Source: Heminiphilus faecis (GTDB taxonomy: Bacteria > Bacteroidota > Bacteroidia > Bacteroidales > Muribaculaceae). Taken from it: a stretch of 62,472 nucleotides of DNA. Both the position numbers and the translations under genes were made by a program. The stretch is from positions 1 through 62,472 of the forward strand of contig NZ_VSMC01000019.1 of assembly GCF_008728965.1 (NCBI RefSeq). The letters run 5' to 3'. Shown here one piece after another: positions 18,671 through 29,990 of this stretch. The notes beneath the pieces are model-generated. The model was not told where the DNA came from. It did not search any database and saw only the letters and a list, made by a program, of their open reading frames with translations. How positions within the stretch are numbered: the first letter of the stretch is position 1; each line of letters starts with the position of its first letter.

Positions 18671-20092
18671 ATGAGATCTAGTTTAGCCGTTTTTATGACA
18701 CTGACGCTTTTTATAGCGTGTCCGTTTAGGATGCCGGCTGCGACTTTGCCCGGTGATCTGCTCAACGACTCGTTGCCTTCGCAATGGGTCTATGACGAGC
18801 ATTTTGATCAGTCGCTACCTACCGATGACCGTTGGTGGAACTACTTTGACGATCCGGTGCTTGACTCTCTGATAGTCATGGGTGTGGAAAACAATTACAA
18901 CGTGCTGATGGCAGCCCGCCGGATTGAAATGGCGCGTCAGTCGCTCAATAGTGCGAGGTCAGGTTATTTCCCTACGTTGAACTTGAGCGGCGGATGGAAT
19001 AAAAACCGCACTTCGGGCATGATGGCCGATGACCATGGACATGCCTCGACGATAGACTACTTCTCTCTCGGTGTGAATATGAATTGGGAGATAGACGTAT
19101 TCGGCAAGATCACCGCGCGGGCAAAACAGCAGAAAGCGTCGTTCAAGGCCACGCGAGCCGAGTATGCGGCTGTGATGACCTCTCTGTGCGGCAACATAGC
19201 CAAAGCCTATATAAACCTGCGTGTATATCAGGCCGAACTGGCGGTGGCCGGCGAGCACATAGCGTCGCAGGAGAAAATAGTGAAGATCACCGAGGCGCGT
19301 CATGAGGCGGGTCTTGCTTCGATGCTTGACGTGTCGCAGGCCAAAGTCGTATATTATTCCACGCAGGCTTCTGTTCCGGGACTCCGGTCGGCCATACACC
19401 GCACAATCAACGGCTTGGCTACGCTGGTAGGCGTATATCCCGAAGAACTGTATCCTAAACTCGATGTAGCGGCTCCGCTGCCTGACTATAATCAGATAGT
19501 GCCGGTGGGCATACCTGCAGAGCTGTTGCGCCGGCGTCCTGATATCGTGCAGGCCGAGTATGAACTTGCCGGCTATGCCGCCGCGCTCGGAATAGCGAAA
19601 AAAGAGTTTCTTCCCACCTTGTCGATCAGCGGTTCTATAGGTACATCGGCCCATCGTCCCGGAAGTCTGTTCAAGTCGGAGTCACTGACCTACAGCATAG
19701 CTCCCACGCTTTCATGGACTATATTTGACGGTATGGCCCGAAAATACAATGCAGCCATAGCCCGGCAGCAGATGGAGATAGGCATAGACAACTACAATCT
19801 TGCGGTGATGACGGCTGTACAGGAGGTGGACGATGCGATATCGGCCTATGTAAGCACTCTGAAAAACATTGATGTGCTTGAAGAGGTGATAACGCACAGC
19901 GACAAATCGCTGGAACTGTCGCTTGACCTGTATAAACGAGGACTGAACCCGTTCAATGATGTGGTCACGGCACAATTGAATGTGCTTGAGAATCAGAATT
20001 CGATTATAGTATCCAAAGGCAATGCTTTGGCTGCGCTGGTGAACCTGTATGAAGCCCTTGGCGGAGGGTGGGACATAAGTCAACTTGAATAA
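18671..20092 (+). CDS. RND efflux outer-membrane channel (TolC/OprM-like, NodT family)
   Basis: The 473-residue protein has a cleavable signal (ALA-type hydrophobic core, then AATLPG) and the two-fold repeated helix/strand plan of outer-membrane efflux proteins. Family hallmarks are WWNYFDDPVLDSLIVMGVENNYN, NLSGGWNKN, the first-repeat NWEIDVFGK and the VPVGIPAELLRRRPDIVQAE segment between repeats. It forms the outer-membrane exit duct. It is the first gene of a three-gene operon (11 bp before the adaptor gene). No lipobox Cys is visible at the signal-peptide end, unlike many NodT lipoproteins. Confidence 0.93.
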   Translation: MRSSLAVFMTLTLFIACPFRMPAATLPGDLLNDSLPSQWVYDEHFDQSLPTDDRWWNYFDDPVLDSLIVMGVENNYNVLMAARRIEMARQSLNSARSGYFPTLNLSGGWNKNRTSGMMADDHGHASTIDYFSLGVNMNWEIDVFGKITARAKQQKASFKATRAEYAAVMTSLCGNIAKAYINLRVYQAELAVAGEHIASQEKIVKITEARHEAGLASMLDVSQAKVVYYSTQASVPGLRSAIHRTINGLATLVGVYPEELYPKLDVAAPLPDYNQIVPVGIPAELLRRRPDIVQAEYELAGYAAALGIAKKEFLPTLSISGSIGTSAHRPGSLFKSESLTYSIAPTLSWTIFDGMARKYNAAIARQQMEIGIDNYNLAVMTAVQEVDDAISAYVSTLKNIDVLEEVITHSDKSLELSLDLYKRGLNPFNDVVTAQLNVLENQNSIIVSKGNALAALVNLYEALGGGWDISQLE

Positions 20093-20103
20093 AAATTATA
20101 GCG

Positions 20104-21231
20104 ATGAGACACCTTACTATTTTGCAATATGCGTGTGCGATAGCGGTTACCGCTGTGGCGGTATCATGCGGACGCAAGCCCGATCACAAAACCGGTGACG
20201 AGGTTCCGTCAGTCGATGTGGCGTTACCTGTCGTAGACTCCGTGACCCTCTACAAGACCTACCCCGGATATGCCATAGCCAATCTTACGGCTCAGGTGGT
20301 GGGGCGCGTCAACGGCACGCTGCTGTCCAAGAACTTCGAATCGGGTTCGTTTGTCACCAAAGGACAGGTGCTTTTTACAATTGAGTCGACCAAATACCGT
20401 GATGCGGTGGCGCAGGCGCAAGCAGCATTGACAACCGCCAAGAGCGAGTATGCATACGCATCAAGGCAATACGAGGCCCTCAAAAAGGCATTTGAGAGCG
20501 ATGCGGTGTCGCAGATGGAAGTCATTCAGGGGCAGAGCAATATGGAGCAGGCGCAGGCTGCCATAAAAAATGCGCAGGCTGCGCTGGGTATAGCATCGAC
20601 CAATCTGGCCTACTGTACCGTAAGGGCTCCGTTTTCAGGCCATATCACATCGGGCGCGGTCGATGTGGGCAACTACATAAACGGCGAGGGCACTCCCGTA
20701 AAACTTGCCACCTTGTATGATGACTCTTCGGTGATCATAGCGTTTTCAATCGAAGATGCGCAGTATGAACGTATGGCAGGAGCCAAAGGTGACCCTGAGA
20801 AAGAGGCCCTTTACCGCAATGTACCGTTGTCATTTTCCGAGCCGCTGCCACATGAGTACACCGCTGACCTGTCCTATACGTCGCCGGCGGTAGACAAGTC
20901 CACCGGTACGCTTGACATACATGTCAGGCTCGATAACTCTTACGGCGAGCTGCGTCCCGGTATGTATGCCACCGTCAACCTGCCTTACGGCAATGAGCCG
21001 GAAGCTATTCTTGTAAAAGACGCGTCCATAGGTACCGATCAGCTTGGCAAGTATCTGTATGTGGTCAATGACTCCGACAAGGTCGTGTATACTCCTGTCG
21101 AGGTCGGTGGCCTGTATCATGATTCATTGCGCGTCGTTACCAAAGGCATCACTCCCGGCACCCGTTATGTGACATCGGCGCTTCTTAAGGTGCGCGACGG
21201 AATGCCAGTCAAGCCTGTGACGGTAAAATGA
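20104..21231 (+). CDS. RND efflux periplasmic adaptor (membrane fusion protein, AcrA-like)
   Basis: The 375-residue lipoprotein (lipobox VAVSC, Cys about residue 22) has the biotinyl-lipoyl-like half motifs (VGRVNGTLLSKNFESGSFVTKGQVLFTIE and, after the hairpin, YCTVRAPFSGHITSGAVDVGNYI). Between them lies a long alpha-hairpin (about residues 100-150, rich in AQAALTTAKSEY-type heptads), followed by beta-barrel and membrane-proximal domains. It links the permease to the outer channel. It sits 28 bp upstream of the permease gene and is translated from the same mRNA. Confidence 0.95.
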   Translation: MRHLTILQYACAIAVTAVAVSCGRKPDHKTGDEVPSVDVALPVVDSVTLYKTYPGYAIANLTAQVVGRVNGTLLSKNFESGSFVTKGQVLFTIESTKYRDAVAQAQAALTTAKSEYAYASRQYEALKKAFESDAVSQMEVIQGQSNMEQAQAAIKNAQAALGIASTNLAYCTVRAPFSGHITSGAVDVGNYINGEGTPVKLATLYDDSSVIIAFSIEDAQYERMAGAKGDPEKEALYRNVPLSFSEPLPHEYTADLSYTSPAVDKSTGTLDIHVRLDNSYGELRPGMYATVNLPYGNEPEAILVKDASIGTDQLGKYLYVVNDSDKVVYTPVEVGGLYHDSLRVVTKGITPGTRYVTSALLKVRDGMPVKPVTVK

Positions 21232-21259
21232 ATTAATGACAATATAAAAAGTTGAGGCG

Positions 21260-24200
21260 ATGTTTTCGAAGTTCTTTATCGACCGACCTATTTTCGCTAC
21301 GGTGCTGGCGATCATAATGGTGTTTGCCGGTCTGCTTACCATAAAATCATTACCTGTGGCCCAGTTCCCCGACATCACACCGCCTACGGTGAGCGTCATG
21401 GCCACTTATCCCGGTGCCAACGCACAGACTGTCGCACGCACTGTGGGCGTGCCTATAGAGGAACAGATAAACGGAGTGGAAAACATGCTGTATATGAGTT
21501 CTAACTCCGGCAGTGACGGCAGTTACATGCTCACGATAACATTTGAGCTCGGTACCGACATAGACGAAGCAGCCATCAACGTGCAGAACCGTCTTAATCT
21601 TGCGGAGCCGACATTGCCCACCTCTGTCAAGCAGCAGGGCATATCGGTCAACAAGGAGTCGACCAATATAGTGCTGTTCTGCTCGCTGGAAGGCGACAGC
21701 ACAGGGCGCTATGACGCTCTTTATCTTACCAACTACGCCAATATCAATCTTGTCAACGCACTTACCCGAGTAAAAGGAGTGGGTGGCGTTCAGGCATTCG
21801 GCGGCGGCGACTACAGCATGAGGATATGGCTTGATCCGGAACTGATGAGGGCACGCGGACTGACACCTTCGGATGTATATGCGGCCATTCAGTCACAGAA
21901 CATGACCGTGTCGGCCGGTGAAGTGGGCGGAGCTCCCAATCCCGATAAGGATGCCTTTCAGTTTACCCTCACGTCGCAGGGCGAATTGAGCACTGCCGAG
22001 GAGTTCGGCAACATCATAATACGCTCTGACGGCAACGGGCTGTTGCGCCTGCGCGATGTCGCCAAAATCGACTTAGGCAGTATATCATACTCGGCCACGA
22101 CATTCGTATCGGGCAAGGAGGCCGCTCTGCTCGGTATAAAACAATTGCCCGGGGCCAATGCGTTAAAGGTGTCCAAGGCGGCCCGTGAGGAGCTTGACCG
22201 ACTGAGCCAGTACTTCCCGCCGGGAGTCAAATATAACGTCGTTCTTGATACGTCGGACTTTGTCAACGCATCTATCGACGAAGTGCTGGTGACTTTTGTC
22301 GAGACGTCTCTTATCGTGATGATAGTGATACTCTTATTTCTTCAGAACTGGCGCGCGGTCATCATACCGATGCTTACTATACCGGTGTCGCTGATAGCTA
22401 CGTTTGCCGTGATGAAGCTAATGGGGTTCACTATAAATACGCTTACACTCTTTGGCCTTGTGCTTGCCATAGCCATTGTGGTCGATGACGCCATTGTAGT
22501 GGTGGAGGACTGCTCGCGACTTGTCGACGAGGGCAAGCTGTCGAGGCGTCAGGCTGCGGAGAAGGCCATGAACGAGCTGACAGGTCCTGTCATCGGCGAA
22601 GTACTGGTGCTGCTGTCTGTATTCATACCCACGGCCTTTGTCAGCGGCATCACGGGTCAGCTTTACAAGCAGTTTGCGCTTACTATAGCGGTGTCTACCG
22701 CCTTTTCGGGCTTTAATGCGCTTACATTTACTCCGGCCATGTGTGCACTCTTCCTGACTCCGCGCAATAAAAACGTCAAGAATGTCATTTATCGTGTGTT
22801 CAATAAGGGTTATGCGGCTGTCGAGAATTTTTACAAGGCCACGATAGGACACATGCTTCACAAGGCCGGACTGTCGCTTGCCGTATTTTTTGTGATTGCG
22901 GCGGCCGGCGTGGCTGTGTTTCTGATGTGGCCCACAAGCTATGTGCCCGAAGAGGATCAGGGCTACTTTATGTCATCGATACAGCTTCCCGAAGGTGCTT
23001 CGCTCGAACGCACCGAGAAAGTGGTGAACGACCTGTCGGCGCGCATAAGACATGAGCTTCCCGAAGTGGCCGATGTCATGTCCATATCCGGCTATTCTTT
23101 TATGGGCGGCGGGGCATCGTCCAATATGGGATCGCTTTTTGTAGTGCTCAGACCGTGGAACGAACGCAAAAAGGCTTCACAGAGCGTATATGCCATAATA
23201 GACAGCGTAAACCGCATGGCTCAGAGCTATCAGGAAGCCATAATATTTTCGGTGAATCCGCCTACCATACAGGGCCTTGGCATGTCATCGGGGCTTGAGA
23301 TGCAGCTGCTTGACATAAATAATCTCGGCGCCACAGAAATGATGAAGGCCGTGGCGAGTCTTCAGGAGGCTGCGAAGACGGAGCCGGCCATTGAGTCGAT
23401 AACCAGCCTGTATCAGGGCGTAGTGCCGCAGTACCGACTTGATATAAACCGCGACAAGGTAAAACTGCAGGGCCTGTCTATGAGCGATATATTCAGTACT
23501 TTGAGCGCTTACATGGGGGGCAGTTATGTAAATGATTTTACCGAATTTGGCCGTGTCTATCAGGTGACTCTGAAAGGTGACGACAGCGCGCGCGGCAATA
23601 TCGAGGATGTGCTTAAACTGAGTGTGCGCAACGCTTCCGGCGACATGGTGCCGTTTGCTTCGTTTACCACTATAGCTCAGACGATGGGCGAACCTACCGC
23701 CTCGCGTTATAATATGTATCCCACGGCGTCGATAACCGCCAATATCGCCAAGGGGGTGAGTTCGAGCGACGGTATAAAGGCTATGGAGCGCCTTGTTCAT
23801 GACACCTTGGGCAGCAACTACTCGTTCTCATGGACCGGACAGGCCTATCAGGAAACACAGTCGGGTACTACGGTAGCCGTGGTGTTTATCTTCGCCATCA
23901 TACTTACACTGCTTGTACTTGCCGCTCAGTATGAGAGCTGGACCGATCCGGTGGCTGTCGTTCTGTCGATGCCTGTGGCCATTCTCGGTACTGTGCTCGG
24001 CTGCTTGTTTATGAATCAGAGTATAAGCATATACACTCAGATCGGGCTTATCCTCCTTCTGGGACTGTCGGCGAAAAACGCCATACTTATCGTGGAGTAC
24101 GCCACATATTTCCGCAAGTCGGGTCTTCCCGTCAGGCAATCGGCGCTTAATGCGGGCGTGATACGTTTCCGTCCTATCATGATGACCGCCATAGCTTTTA

Positions 24201-24427
24201 TTTTCGGCGTGATGCCCATGATGTTTGCTCACGGGGCCGGTGCCGAAAGCCGTGTGTCGCTCGGTTCTGCCGTCGTGTTCGGTATGTTGATGAATGCTGT
24301 TCTGGGCACGCTTTTCGTTCCTAATTTCTGGGAGCTCATGCAGAATTTCCAAGAAAAGGTGCTCGGTAAGCTGTTTAAGGATGTTGACACCGTGCCATCC
24401 TCGCCCACCGATAAACCGGGTGTGTAG
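21260..24427 (+). CDS. RND efflux permease (HAE1 family, AcrB/MexB-like)
   Basis: The 1055-residue inner-membrane protein has the normal length of AcrB homologues. It begins [26 protein letters not shown] (TM1) and has two large periplasmic loops. The proton-relay Asp pair lies in TM4 ([16 protein letters not shown], about residues 400-415), and the C-terminal TM block includes [16 protein letters not shown]. It drives drug/proton antiport in a trimer. The substrate range cannot be read from sequence. The operon ends in a strong hairpin at 24504-24540. Confidence 0.96.
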   Translation: MFSKFFIDRPIFATVLAIIMVFAGLLTIKSLPVAQFPDITPPTVSVMATYPGANAQTVARTVGVPIEEQINGVENMLYMSSNSGSDGSYMLTITFELGTDIDEAAINVQNRLNLAEPTLPTSVKQQGISVNKESTNIVLFCSLEGDSTGRYDALYLTNYANINLVNALTRVKGVGGVQAFGGGDYSMRIWLDPELMRARGLTPSDVYAAIQSQNMTVSAGEVGGAPNPDKDAFQFTLTSQGELSTAEEFGNIIIRSDGNGLLRLRDVAKIDLGSISYSATTFVSGKEAALLGIKQLPGANALKVSKAAREELDRLSQYFPPGVKYNVVLDTSDFVNASIDEVLVTFVETSLIVMIVILLFLQNWRAVIIPMLTIPVSLIATFAVMKLMGFTINTLTLFGLVLAIAIVVDDAIVVVEDCSRLVDEGKLSRRQAAEKAMNELTGPVIGEVLVLLSVFIPTAFVSGITGQLYKQFALTIAVSTAFSGFNALTFTPAMCALFLTPRNKNVKNVIYRVFNKGYAAVENFYKATIGHMLHKAGLSLAVFFVIAAAGVAVFLMWPTSYVPEEDQGYFMSSIQLPEGASLERTEKVVNDLSARIRHELPEVADVMSISGYSFMGGGASSNMGSLFVVLRPWNERKKASQSVYAIIDSVNRMAQSYQEAIIFSVNPPTIQGLGMSSGLEMQLLDINNLGATEMMKAVASLQEAAKTEPAIESITSLYQGVVPQYRLDINRDKVKLQGLSMSDIFSTLSAYMGGSYVNDFTEFGRVYQVTLKGDDSARGNIEDVLKLSVRNASGDMVPFASFTTIAQTMGEPTASRYNMYPTASITANIAKGVSSSDGIKAMERLVHDTLGSNYSFSWTGQAYQETQSGTTVAVVFIFAIILTLLVLAAQYESWTDPVAVVLSMPVAILGTVLGCLFMNQSISIYTQIGLILLLGLSAKNAILIVEYATYFRKSGLPVRQSALNAGVIRFRPIMMTAIAFIFGVMPMMFAHGAGAESRVSLGSAVVFGMLMNAVLGTLFVPNFWELMQNFQEKVLGKLFKDVDTVPSSPTDKPGV

Positions 24428-24503
24428 CGGCAGGTCGGAAAGATCTAAATTACCCAAACCTTGCGGTAATGGCGTGAGTCTTTCAGGCTCGCAATAATTG
24501 AAG

Positions 24504-24540
24504 TAGCGTTAGTCGGGTGCAGAGTGCCCGGCTAACGCTA
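24504..24540 (+). terminator. Terminator of the RND operon
   Basis: TAGCGTTAGTCGGG pairs with CCCGGCTAACGCTA around a 9-nt loop, 77 bp after the permease stop codon. A T-rich stretch (TATTTGCTATTTTG) follows. Confidence 0.75.
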
Positions 24541-24853
24541 TATTTGCTATTTTGCAGTTGCGTCTTGAGTATCCGGCGCTACGGGGTGTGTTGTCTTGTG
24601 TTTTTAGATATGCGTATCGGCCTTTCATGCGTATGAGGGGCTCTGTTATCTCTATTTTTTTGAAAATTATATAAAATTAATACATGTATGCTGTGTTAGC
24701 TCTATCAAATTGATGATATCAGCCGTGTATTTGTGTTGTAATGTAATTGAGGTTGTGTTAAAAACGATAGTTTATTAACGTGGCTATAGCTAATTTAGTT
24801 AAAATTCTATAAAATGGGGGGGGGGTAGTTAATAAAGTTTAAACAAATAATTA
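24541..24853. other. AT-rich leader region with a G10 tract upstream of susC
   Basis: There is no gene here. The region is strongly AT-rich and contains an uninterrupted run of ten G (24816-24825), 28 bp upstream of the susC -7 element. A similar G7 run lies upstream of the fimbrial promoter. Confidence 0.5.
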
Positions 24854-24861
24854 TATCTTTG
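24854..24861 (+). promoter_or_regulatory. -7 element of the susC operon
   Basis: TATCTTTG matches the consensus. The predicted leader to the ATG at 25011 is about 145 nt. It is T-rich with no obvious stable hairpin. Confidence 0.6.
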
Positions 24862-25010
24862 AGCATGTCAAATTTGAATTTTGATACAGAAGTGCTGATG
24901 TTTTTGAAATTTTGCTATTGTTTCTCGTAATTGATGGCGTTTATGATTTTGAAAAGTTGTTTTTGTGTCATTTTGCAATTTAGAGTTTAATCAATCATAT
25001 TAACTAATTT

Positions 25011-28000
25011 ATGGAAAAAAGATTATTGCTGTTATTGTCAGGTCTGATCATCGGCATAGGACTTTTCGCCCAAGTCAAGGTGACGGGTGTGGTCCTTTCC
25101 GCTTCCGATGATGAGCCGCTGATCGGCGCAACCGTATCGGTCAAGGGTACCAAGACCGCGGTTGCCACGGACCTCGATGGAAAGTTTACTATCACTGCTC
25201 CTTCCACCAATTCCCAGCTGGAAGTGAAGTATGTGGGAATGAAGACAGTCACTGTTAAAGTACAAGGCACTCCCATGCACATCGTCATGGAGTCGAGTTC
25301 GCAGGAGCTTGAGGAAGTGGTGGTGACCGGTATGCAGAAGATGGATAAGCGCCTTTTCACCGGTGCGGCCACGAAGGTTGACGCACAGCAGGCGCGCATA
25401 AGCGGTATGGCCGATATATCGCGTTCGCTCGAAGGTCGTGCGGCCGGTGTGTCGGTGCAGAACGTGTCGGGTACTTTCGGTACCGCTCCAAAGATACGCG
25501 TACGCGGTGCCACATCTATCTACGGTAGCTCCAAGCCGCTGTGGGTTGTCGACGGTGTCATCATGGAGGACGTACTTGAAGTATCGGCCGACGAACTGTC
25601 GTCAGGTAACGCAGAGACCCTTATATCATCGGCCATAGCCGGACTCAACGCCGACGACATCGAGAGCTTCGACATACTTAAGGACGGGTCGGCCACATCT
25701 ATATATGGTGCGCGCGCTATGGCGGGTGTGATTGTCGTTACTACCAAGAAGGGTACCGCCGGACGCAATTCCATCAACTATACCGGCGAGTTCACCATGC
25801 GTCTGAAGCCCAGCTACAGCACCTTCAACATCATGAACTCGCAGGATCAGATGGATATTTATCAGGAGCTTGCCAAGAAAGGTTATCTCAACTACGCCGA
25901 AATAGCCAACGCATCGTCGAGCGGTGTATACGGTAAAATGTATCAGCTGTTGTCGGAATACGACGCCACCACCGGCCAGTTCGGACTACCCAACACTCCT
26001 GAAGCCCGCGCCGCTTATCTGCGCGCCGCCGAATACCGCAATACCGACTGGTTTGACGAACTTTTCTCTACCTCTGTCATGCAGACTCACTCCGTCAGCA
26101 TATCGTCAGGTACCGAGAAGGCGCAGCACTATGTGTCGGCCAGCGCCATGTACGACCCGGGATGGTACAAACAGAGCCGCATCCAGCGCTACACCGCCAA
26201 CCTCAACTCTACGTTCAACATCTCCGACAAGGTGTCGGTCAACCTTATAAGCAACGCCTCGTTCCGTAAGCAGCGTGCCCCCGGTACACTTGGAAGCGAC
26301 GTCGACATGGTGTCGGGTGAGGTGAAGCGCGACTTCGACATCAACCCCTACTCATACTCGATGAACACCTCGCGTACTCTTGATGCCGGCGAGTTCTACA
26401 CACGCAGCTATGCCCCGTTCAACATACTCCATGAATTGAAAAACAACTACATGCAGCTTGGCGTCAATGACTTCCGCCTTACCGGTATATTGACTTACAA
26501 ACCCATACGTAAGGTTGAGCTTTCGCTTCTCGGCGGTGTGCAGAAGACCACCACACAGCAGGAACACTTCATCACCGACGACTCAAATCAGGCACAGGCC
26601 TATCGCGCCATGCCTACGGCTGCCATCCGTGACAAAAACCCGTTGCTATATACCGATCCCGACAATGTATATGCACTTCCTGTCACCATTCTTCCTAACG
26701 GAGGTATTTATGAACGTGCCGACCGTGACATGTTCAAGTGGGACATGCGTGCCGCTGCCCGCTATAACGACGTATTCAATGAAGACCATATCGTCAATCT
26801 CTACGCCGGTATGGAGACAAACTCCGTAGACCGTCACTCTACATGGTTCCGCGGCTGGGGTATGCAGTACAGCATGGGTGAGATACCTAACTATGCTTAT
26901 CAGGCATTCAAGCGCGGTCAGGAGGAGAATACTCCATACTACTCGCTTACCAACGCCCATCAGCGAAGCGTCGCTTTCTTCGGCAACGTTACCTATTCTT
27001 ACAAGAGCCGTTATACTTTCAACGGCACACTCCGTTACGAAGGCACCAACCAGCTCGGCAAGAGCCGTTCCTCGCGCTGGTTGCCAACATGGAACATATC
27101 AGGTTCTTGGAACCTCCACAACGAGTCATGGTTTGAACGCTTCGTGCCTACTTGGAGCCACATGACCCTCCGCGCCTCTTACTCATTAACCGGTGACCGT
27201 CCTTCGATCAGCAACGCTTACTCCATTCTCATGGCGGCCAATCCGTGGCGTCCGTTTGCAGGCGTTGGTGAAAGCTCGTTGTACATAGATGACCTTGCCA
27301 ACGGCTCTCTTACCTACGAGAAAAAGCACGAACTTAACCTCGGCCTTTCGACAGGTGTGCTCGACAACCGCATCAACCTTGAGTTTGATTGGTACAAGCG
27401 CAACAACTTCGACCTTATCGGTGTGGCTACCACACAGGGTATCGGCGGTCAGATAACCAAGCTCGGCAACATCGCCGAGATGAAATCGCACGGTGTCGAA
27501 CTCTCGCTTACCACCCGCAACATCGTCACACGCGACTTCACTTGGACCACCAACTTCATATACTCTTACAACAAGAACGAAGTGACCAAGCTGGAGACAT
27601 CCAAACGCATGTTTGACCTTATATCAGGTAACGGTTTCGCACAGGAGGGCTATCCGGTACGTTCGCTCTTCTCCATTCCGTTCAAGGGACTTAACGAAGA
27701 GGGTCTGCCTACGTTCCTCGATCAGGACGGCAACATCTCCACCACCGGTATCTACTTCCAGACTTCCGATCCCGAGAAACTTAAGTTCCTCGAATATTCG
27801 GGTAGCATTGATCCTACCGATATCGGTTCGTTCGGCAACATATTCCGCTACAAGGGTCTTACTCTCAACGTGTATATCACTTACTCGTTTGGCAATGTCA
27901 TTCGTCTTGATCCTGTGTTCCGTAACGAATATGACGACCTTACAGCTACTCCCAAGGAATTCAAAAACCGCTGGGGTGTGGCCGGTGATGAAAACCGCAC

Positions 28001-28328
28001 CACTATCCCGACAATTGCTTCAAAGCGTCAGAACAAGAACGACTCCAATCTTTCTTATGCGTATAACGCTTACAACTACTCCACAGAGCGTATCGCAAAG
28101 GGCGACTTTATACGCATGAAGGAGATATCGGTAAACTATGACTTTCCACAAAAGGTGCTTAATGCACTTCGTCTTGCTCGTCTTAGCGCCAAGCTACAAG
28201 CAACCAACATGTTCCTTATCTACGCCGACAAAAAGCTCAACGGACAGGATCCGGAGTTCTTCAACACCGGCGGTGTAGCCGCTCCTACTCCCAAGCAGTT
28301 CACGCTTACTGTTAACTTAGGTTTCTAA
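25011..28328 (+). CDS. SusC/RagA-family TonB-linked outer-membrane transporter
   Basis: The 1105-residue protein has a signal peptide (to about residue 20). It continues with a carboxypeptidase-regulatory-like domain (KVTGVVLSASDDEPLIGATV, residues 23-100), a plug domain with the SusC signature YGARAMAGVIVVTTKKG (about residue 235) and a 22-strand barrel ending KQFTLTVNLGF. Such proteins import glycans or peptides bound by the SusD lid. No N-terminal secretin/STN domain is present, so no anti-sigma signalling is expected. Codon use is strongly biased to C-ending codons, suggesting high expression. Downstream genes suggest peptide rather than glycan import. Confidence 0.96.
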   Translation: MEKRLLLLLSGLIIGIGLFAQVKVTGVVLSASDDEPLIGATVSVKGTKTAVATDLDGKFTITAPSTNSQLEVKYVGMKTVTVKVQGTPMHIVMESSSQELEEVVVTGMQKMDKRLFTGAATKVDAQQARISGMADISRSLEGRAAGVSVQNVSGTFGTAPKIRVRGATSIYGSSKPLWVVDGVIMEDVLEVSADELSSGNAETLISSAIAGLNADDIESFDILKDGSATSIYGARAMAGVIVVTTKKGTAGRNSINYTGEFTMRLKPSYSTFNIMNSQDQMDIYQELAKKGYLNYAEIANASSSGVYGKMYQLLSEYDATTGQFGLPNTPEARAAYLRAAEYRNTDWFDELFSTSVMQTHSVSISSGTEKAQHYVSASAMYDPGWYKQSRIQRYTANLNSTFNISDKVSVNLISNASFRKQRAPGTLGSDVDMVSGEVKRDFDINPYSYSMNTSRTLDAGEFYTRSYAPFNILHELKNNYMQLGVNDFRLTGILTYKPIRKVELSLLGGVQKTTTQQEHFITDDSNQAQAYRAMPTAAIRDKNPLLYTDPDNVYALPVTILPNGGIYERADRDMFKWDMRAAARYNDVFNEDHIVNLYAGMETNSVDRHSTWFRGWGMQYSMGEIPNYAYQAFKRGQEENTPYYSLTNAHQRSVAFFGNVTYSYKSRYTFNGTLRYEGTNQLGKSRSSRWLPTWNISGSWNLHNESWFERFVPTWSHMTLRASYSLTGDRPSISNAYSILMAANPWRPFAGVGESSLYIDDLANGSLTYEKKHELNLGLSTGVLDNRINLEFDWYKRNNFDLIGVATTQGIGGQITKLGNIAEMKSHGVELSLTTRNIVTRDFTWTTNFIYSYNKNEVTKLETSKRMFDLISGNGFAQEGYPVRSLFSIPFKGLNEEGLPTFLDQDGNISTTGIYFQTSDPEKLKFLEYSGSIDPTDIGSFGNIFRYKGLTLNVYITYSFGNVIRLDPVFRNEYDDLTATPKEFKNRWGVAGDENRTTIPTIASKRQNKNDSNLSYAYNAYNYSTERIAKGDFIRMKEISVNYDFPQKVLNALRLARLSAKLQATNMFLIYADKKLNGQDPEFFNTGGVAAPTPKQFTLTVNLGF

Positions 28329-28349
28329 AAAAGAAAATAGAATACAGAT

Positions 28350-29945
28350 ATGAAAAAATATATGAAATACGTTTCGGCGCTTGCGTTGGTCACTGTAGCT
28401 CTTACCGGGTGTGATGACTATCTGGACACAATGCCCGACAACCGTGCAACGCTTGACACTGAAGATAAGATAAAGGCGATGCTTACGTCAAGTTATGTTG
28501 AAAACGACTATGTACTTGTTGCGGAGTTGTCATCTGACAATACCGACAACATTGGTGACAATATACCTTATACCAATCGCTTTTATGATCAGACCTATTC
28601 ATGGACTGACGAGACAGAGAGCAATAACGAATCACTCGAACGTTTCTGGTCAGGAGCTTATATAGCGATAGCATCCGCTAATGAGGCGTTGGCTGCAATT
28701 GAGACTGCCGCTCCTTCCGCCACTATTGACGAGTGTCGTGGCGAGGCGCTTATAAGTCGTGCCTACAATCACTTTATGCTTGCATGCATGTTCTGTCAGC
28801 CATGGACTCAGGACGCAGCCGGCGATCTCGGTCTGCCCTATATGGAAGCCCCCGAAACCGAGCTTATGCCCCAGTATGAGCGCGGCAATCTCGCCGATTT
28901 CTATAAAAAGATAGAAGCCGACATCGAAGAAGGTCTCAAATATCTTGGCGACTCACACTACACTGTCCCAAAATACCACTTCAATGTCAAGGCCGCTTAT
29001 GCTTTCGCCACCCGTTACTATCTATACACCGAGCAGTGGGAGAAAGCTATCAATTATGCTAACAAGTGTCTCGGCTCACAGCCCAAGACAATGCTTCGCG
29101 ATTGGAAGTCCATGGCGTCCATGACACAAAGCATTGATGCCATATCAAATGAGTATATCAGTGCCTCGTCCAATGCTAACCTGCTTTTGTTGACTGCCTA
29201 TTCTTCTATGGGTGTTATATGGTCTAATTACTACGGCACTTGTAACCGTTACAACCATAGTCAATATCTGGCAAATAATGAGGATATGAGCGCTCAGAAT
29301 ATATTCGGTACGGGTACAACATTGTGGCATACACCCAAGGCTTACATCGGAAATACAACACGTGTCATATTTTGGAAATACGGCAACCTCTTTGAATTCA
29401 CTGATCCTGTGGCCCAAGTCGGTTATCGCCGTGCCGTATATCCGGCCTTTACATCCGATGAGGCCCTGCTCAACCGTGCCGAGGCTTACATAATGCTTAA
29501 GCGCTATGACGAAGCTGCCGCCGATCTTACCACTTGGATGCAGAATTTCACCAAGAGCACCAAGACTCTGACTCCCGACAATATTCAGGAGTTCTATAAG
29601 CCTATCGGGTACTGTTACGACAAAGACCCGAAAGACGATACGGACAACGGTCTTCGGTCGACTATCAAGAAGCATCTTAATCCTGCTTTTGCCATTGATG
29701 CCGAAGGATCCGTTCAGGAGTGCATGCTGCAGTGTATGCTTCAGTTCCGTCGTCTTGAGACAATGCATGCGGGTATACGTTGGTTTGACATCAAACGCTA
29801 TGGTATAGAAATCGTACGCCGCACACTTAATCCTGCCGGTCAGCCAGAGACACGTACCGACTTTCTCGGCAAGGATGACCTGCGCCGCGTCCACCAGATA
29901 CCTCAGAAAGTGCGTGACGCCGGTTTTGAAGCCAATCCACGCTAA
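28350..29945 (+). CDS. SusD/RagB-family substrate-binding lipoprotein
   Basis: The 531-residue lipoprotein (lipobox LTGC then DDYLDT) has the SusD N-terminal motif YLDTMPDN and TPR-like helices (GEALISRAYNHFMLACMFC, FNVKAAYAFATRYYLYT). The C-terminal sequence LRRVHQIPQKVRDAGFEANPR is typical of RagB/SusD proteins. It caps the SusC barrel on the cell surface and binds substrate. It lies 21 bp after susC and is cotranscribed. Confidence 0.94.
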   Translation: MKKYMKYVSALALVTVALTGCDDYLDTMPDNRATLDTEDKIKAMLTSSYVENDYVLVAELSSDNTDNIGDNIPYTNRFYDQTYSWTDETESNNESLERFWSGAYIAIASANEALAAIETAAPSATIDECRGEALISRAYNHFMLACMFCQPWTQDAAGDLGLPYMEAPETELMPQYERGNLADFYKKIEADIEEGLKYLGDSHYTVPKYHFNVKAAYAFATRYYLYTEQWEKAINYANKCLGSQPKTMLRDWKSMASMTQSIDAISNEYISASSNANLLLLTAYSSMGVIWSNYYGTCNRYNHSQYLANNEDMSAQNIFGTGTTLWHTPKAYIGNTTRVIFWKYGNLFEFTDPVAQVGYRRAVYPAFTSDEALLNRAEAYIMLKRYDEAAADLTTWMQNFTKSTKTLTPDNIQEFYKPIGYCYDKDPKDDTDNGLRSTIKKHLNPAFAIDAEGSVQECMLQCMLQFRRLETMHAGIRWFDIKRYGIEIVRRTLNPAGQPETRTDFLGKDDLRRVHQIPQKVRDAGFEANPR

Positions 29946-29990
29946 TGCGTACCCATTAAGTTTTTTGACAAAGTATAAAGAAAGATTATA

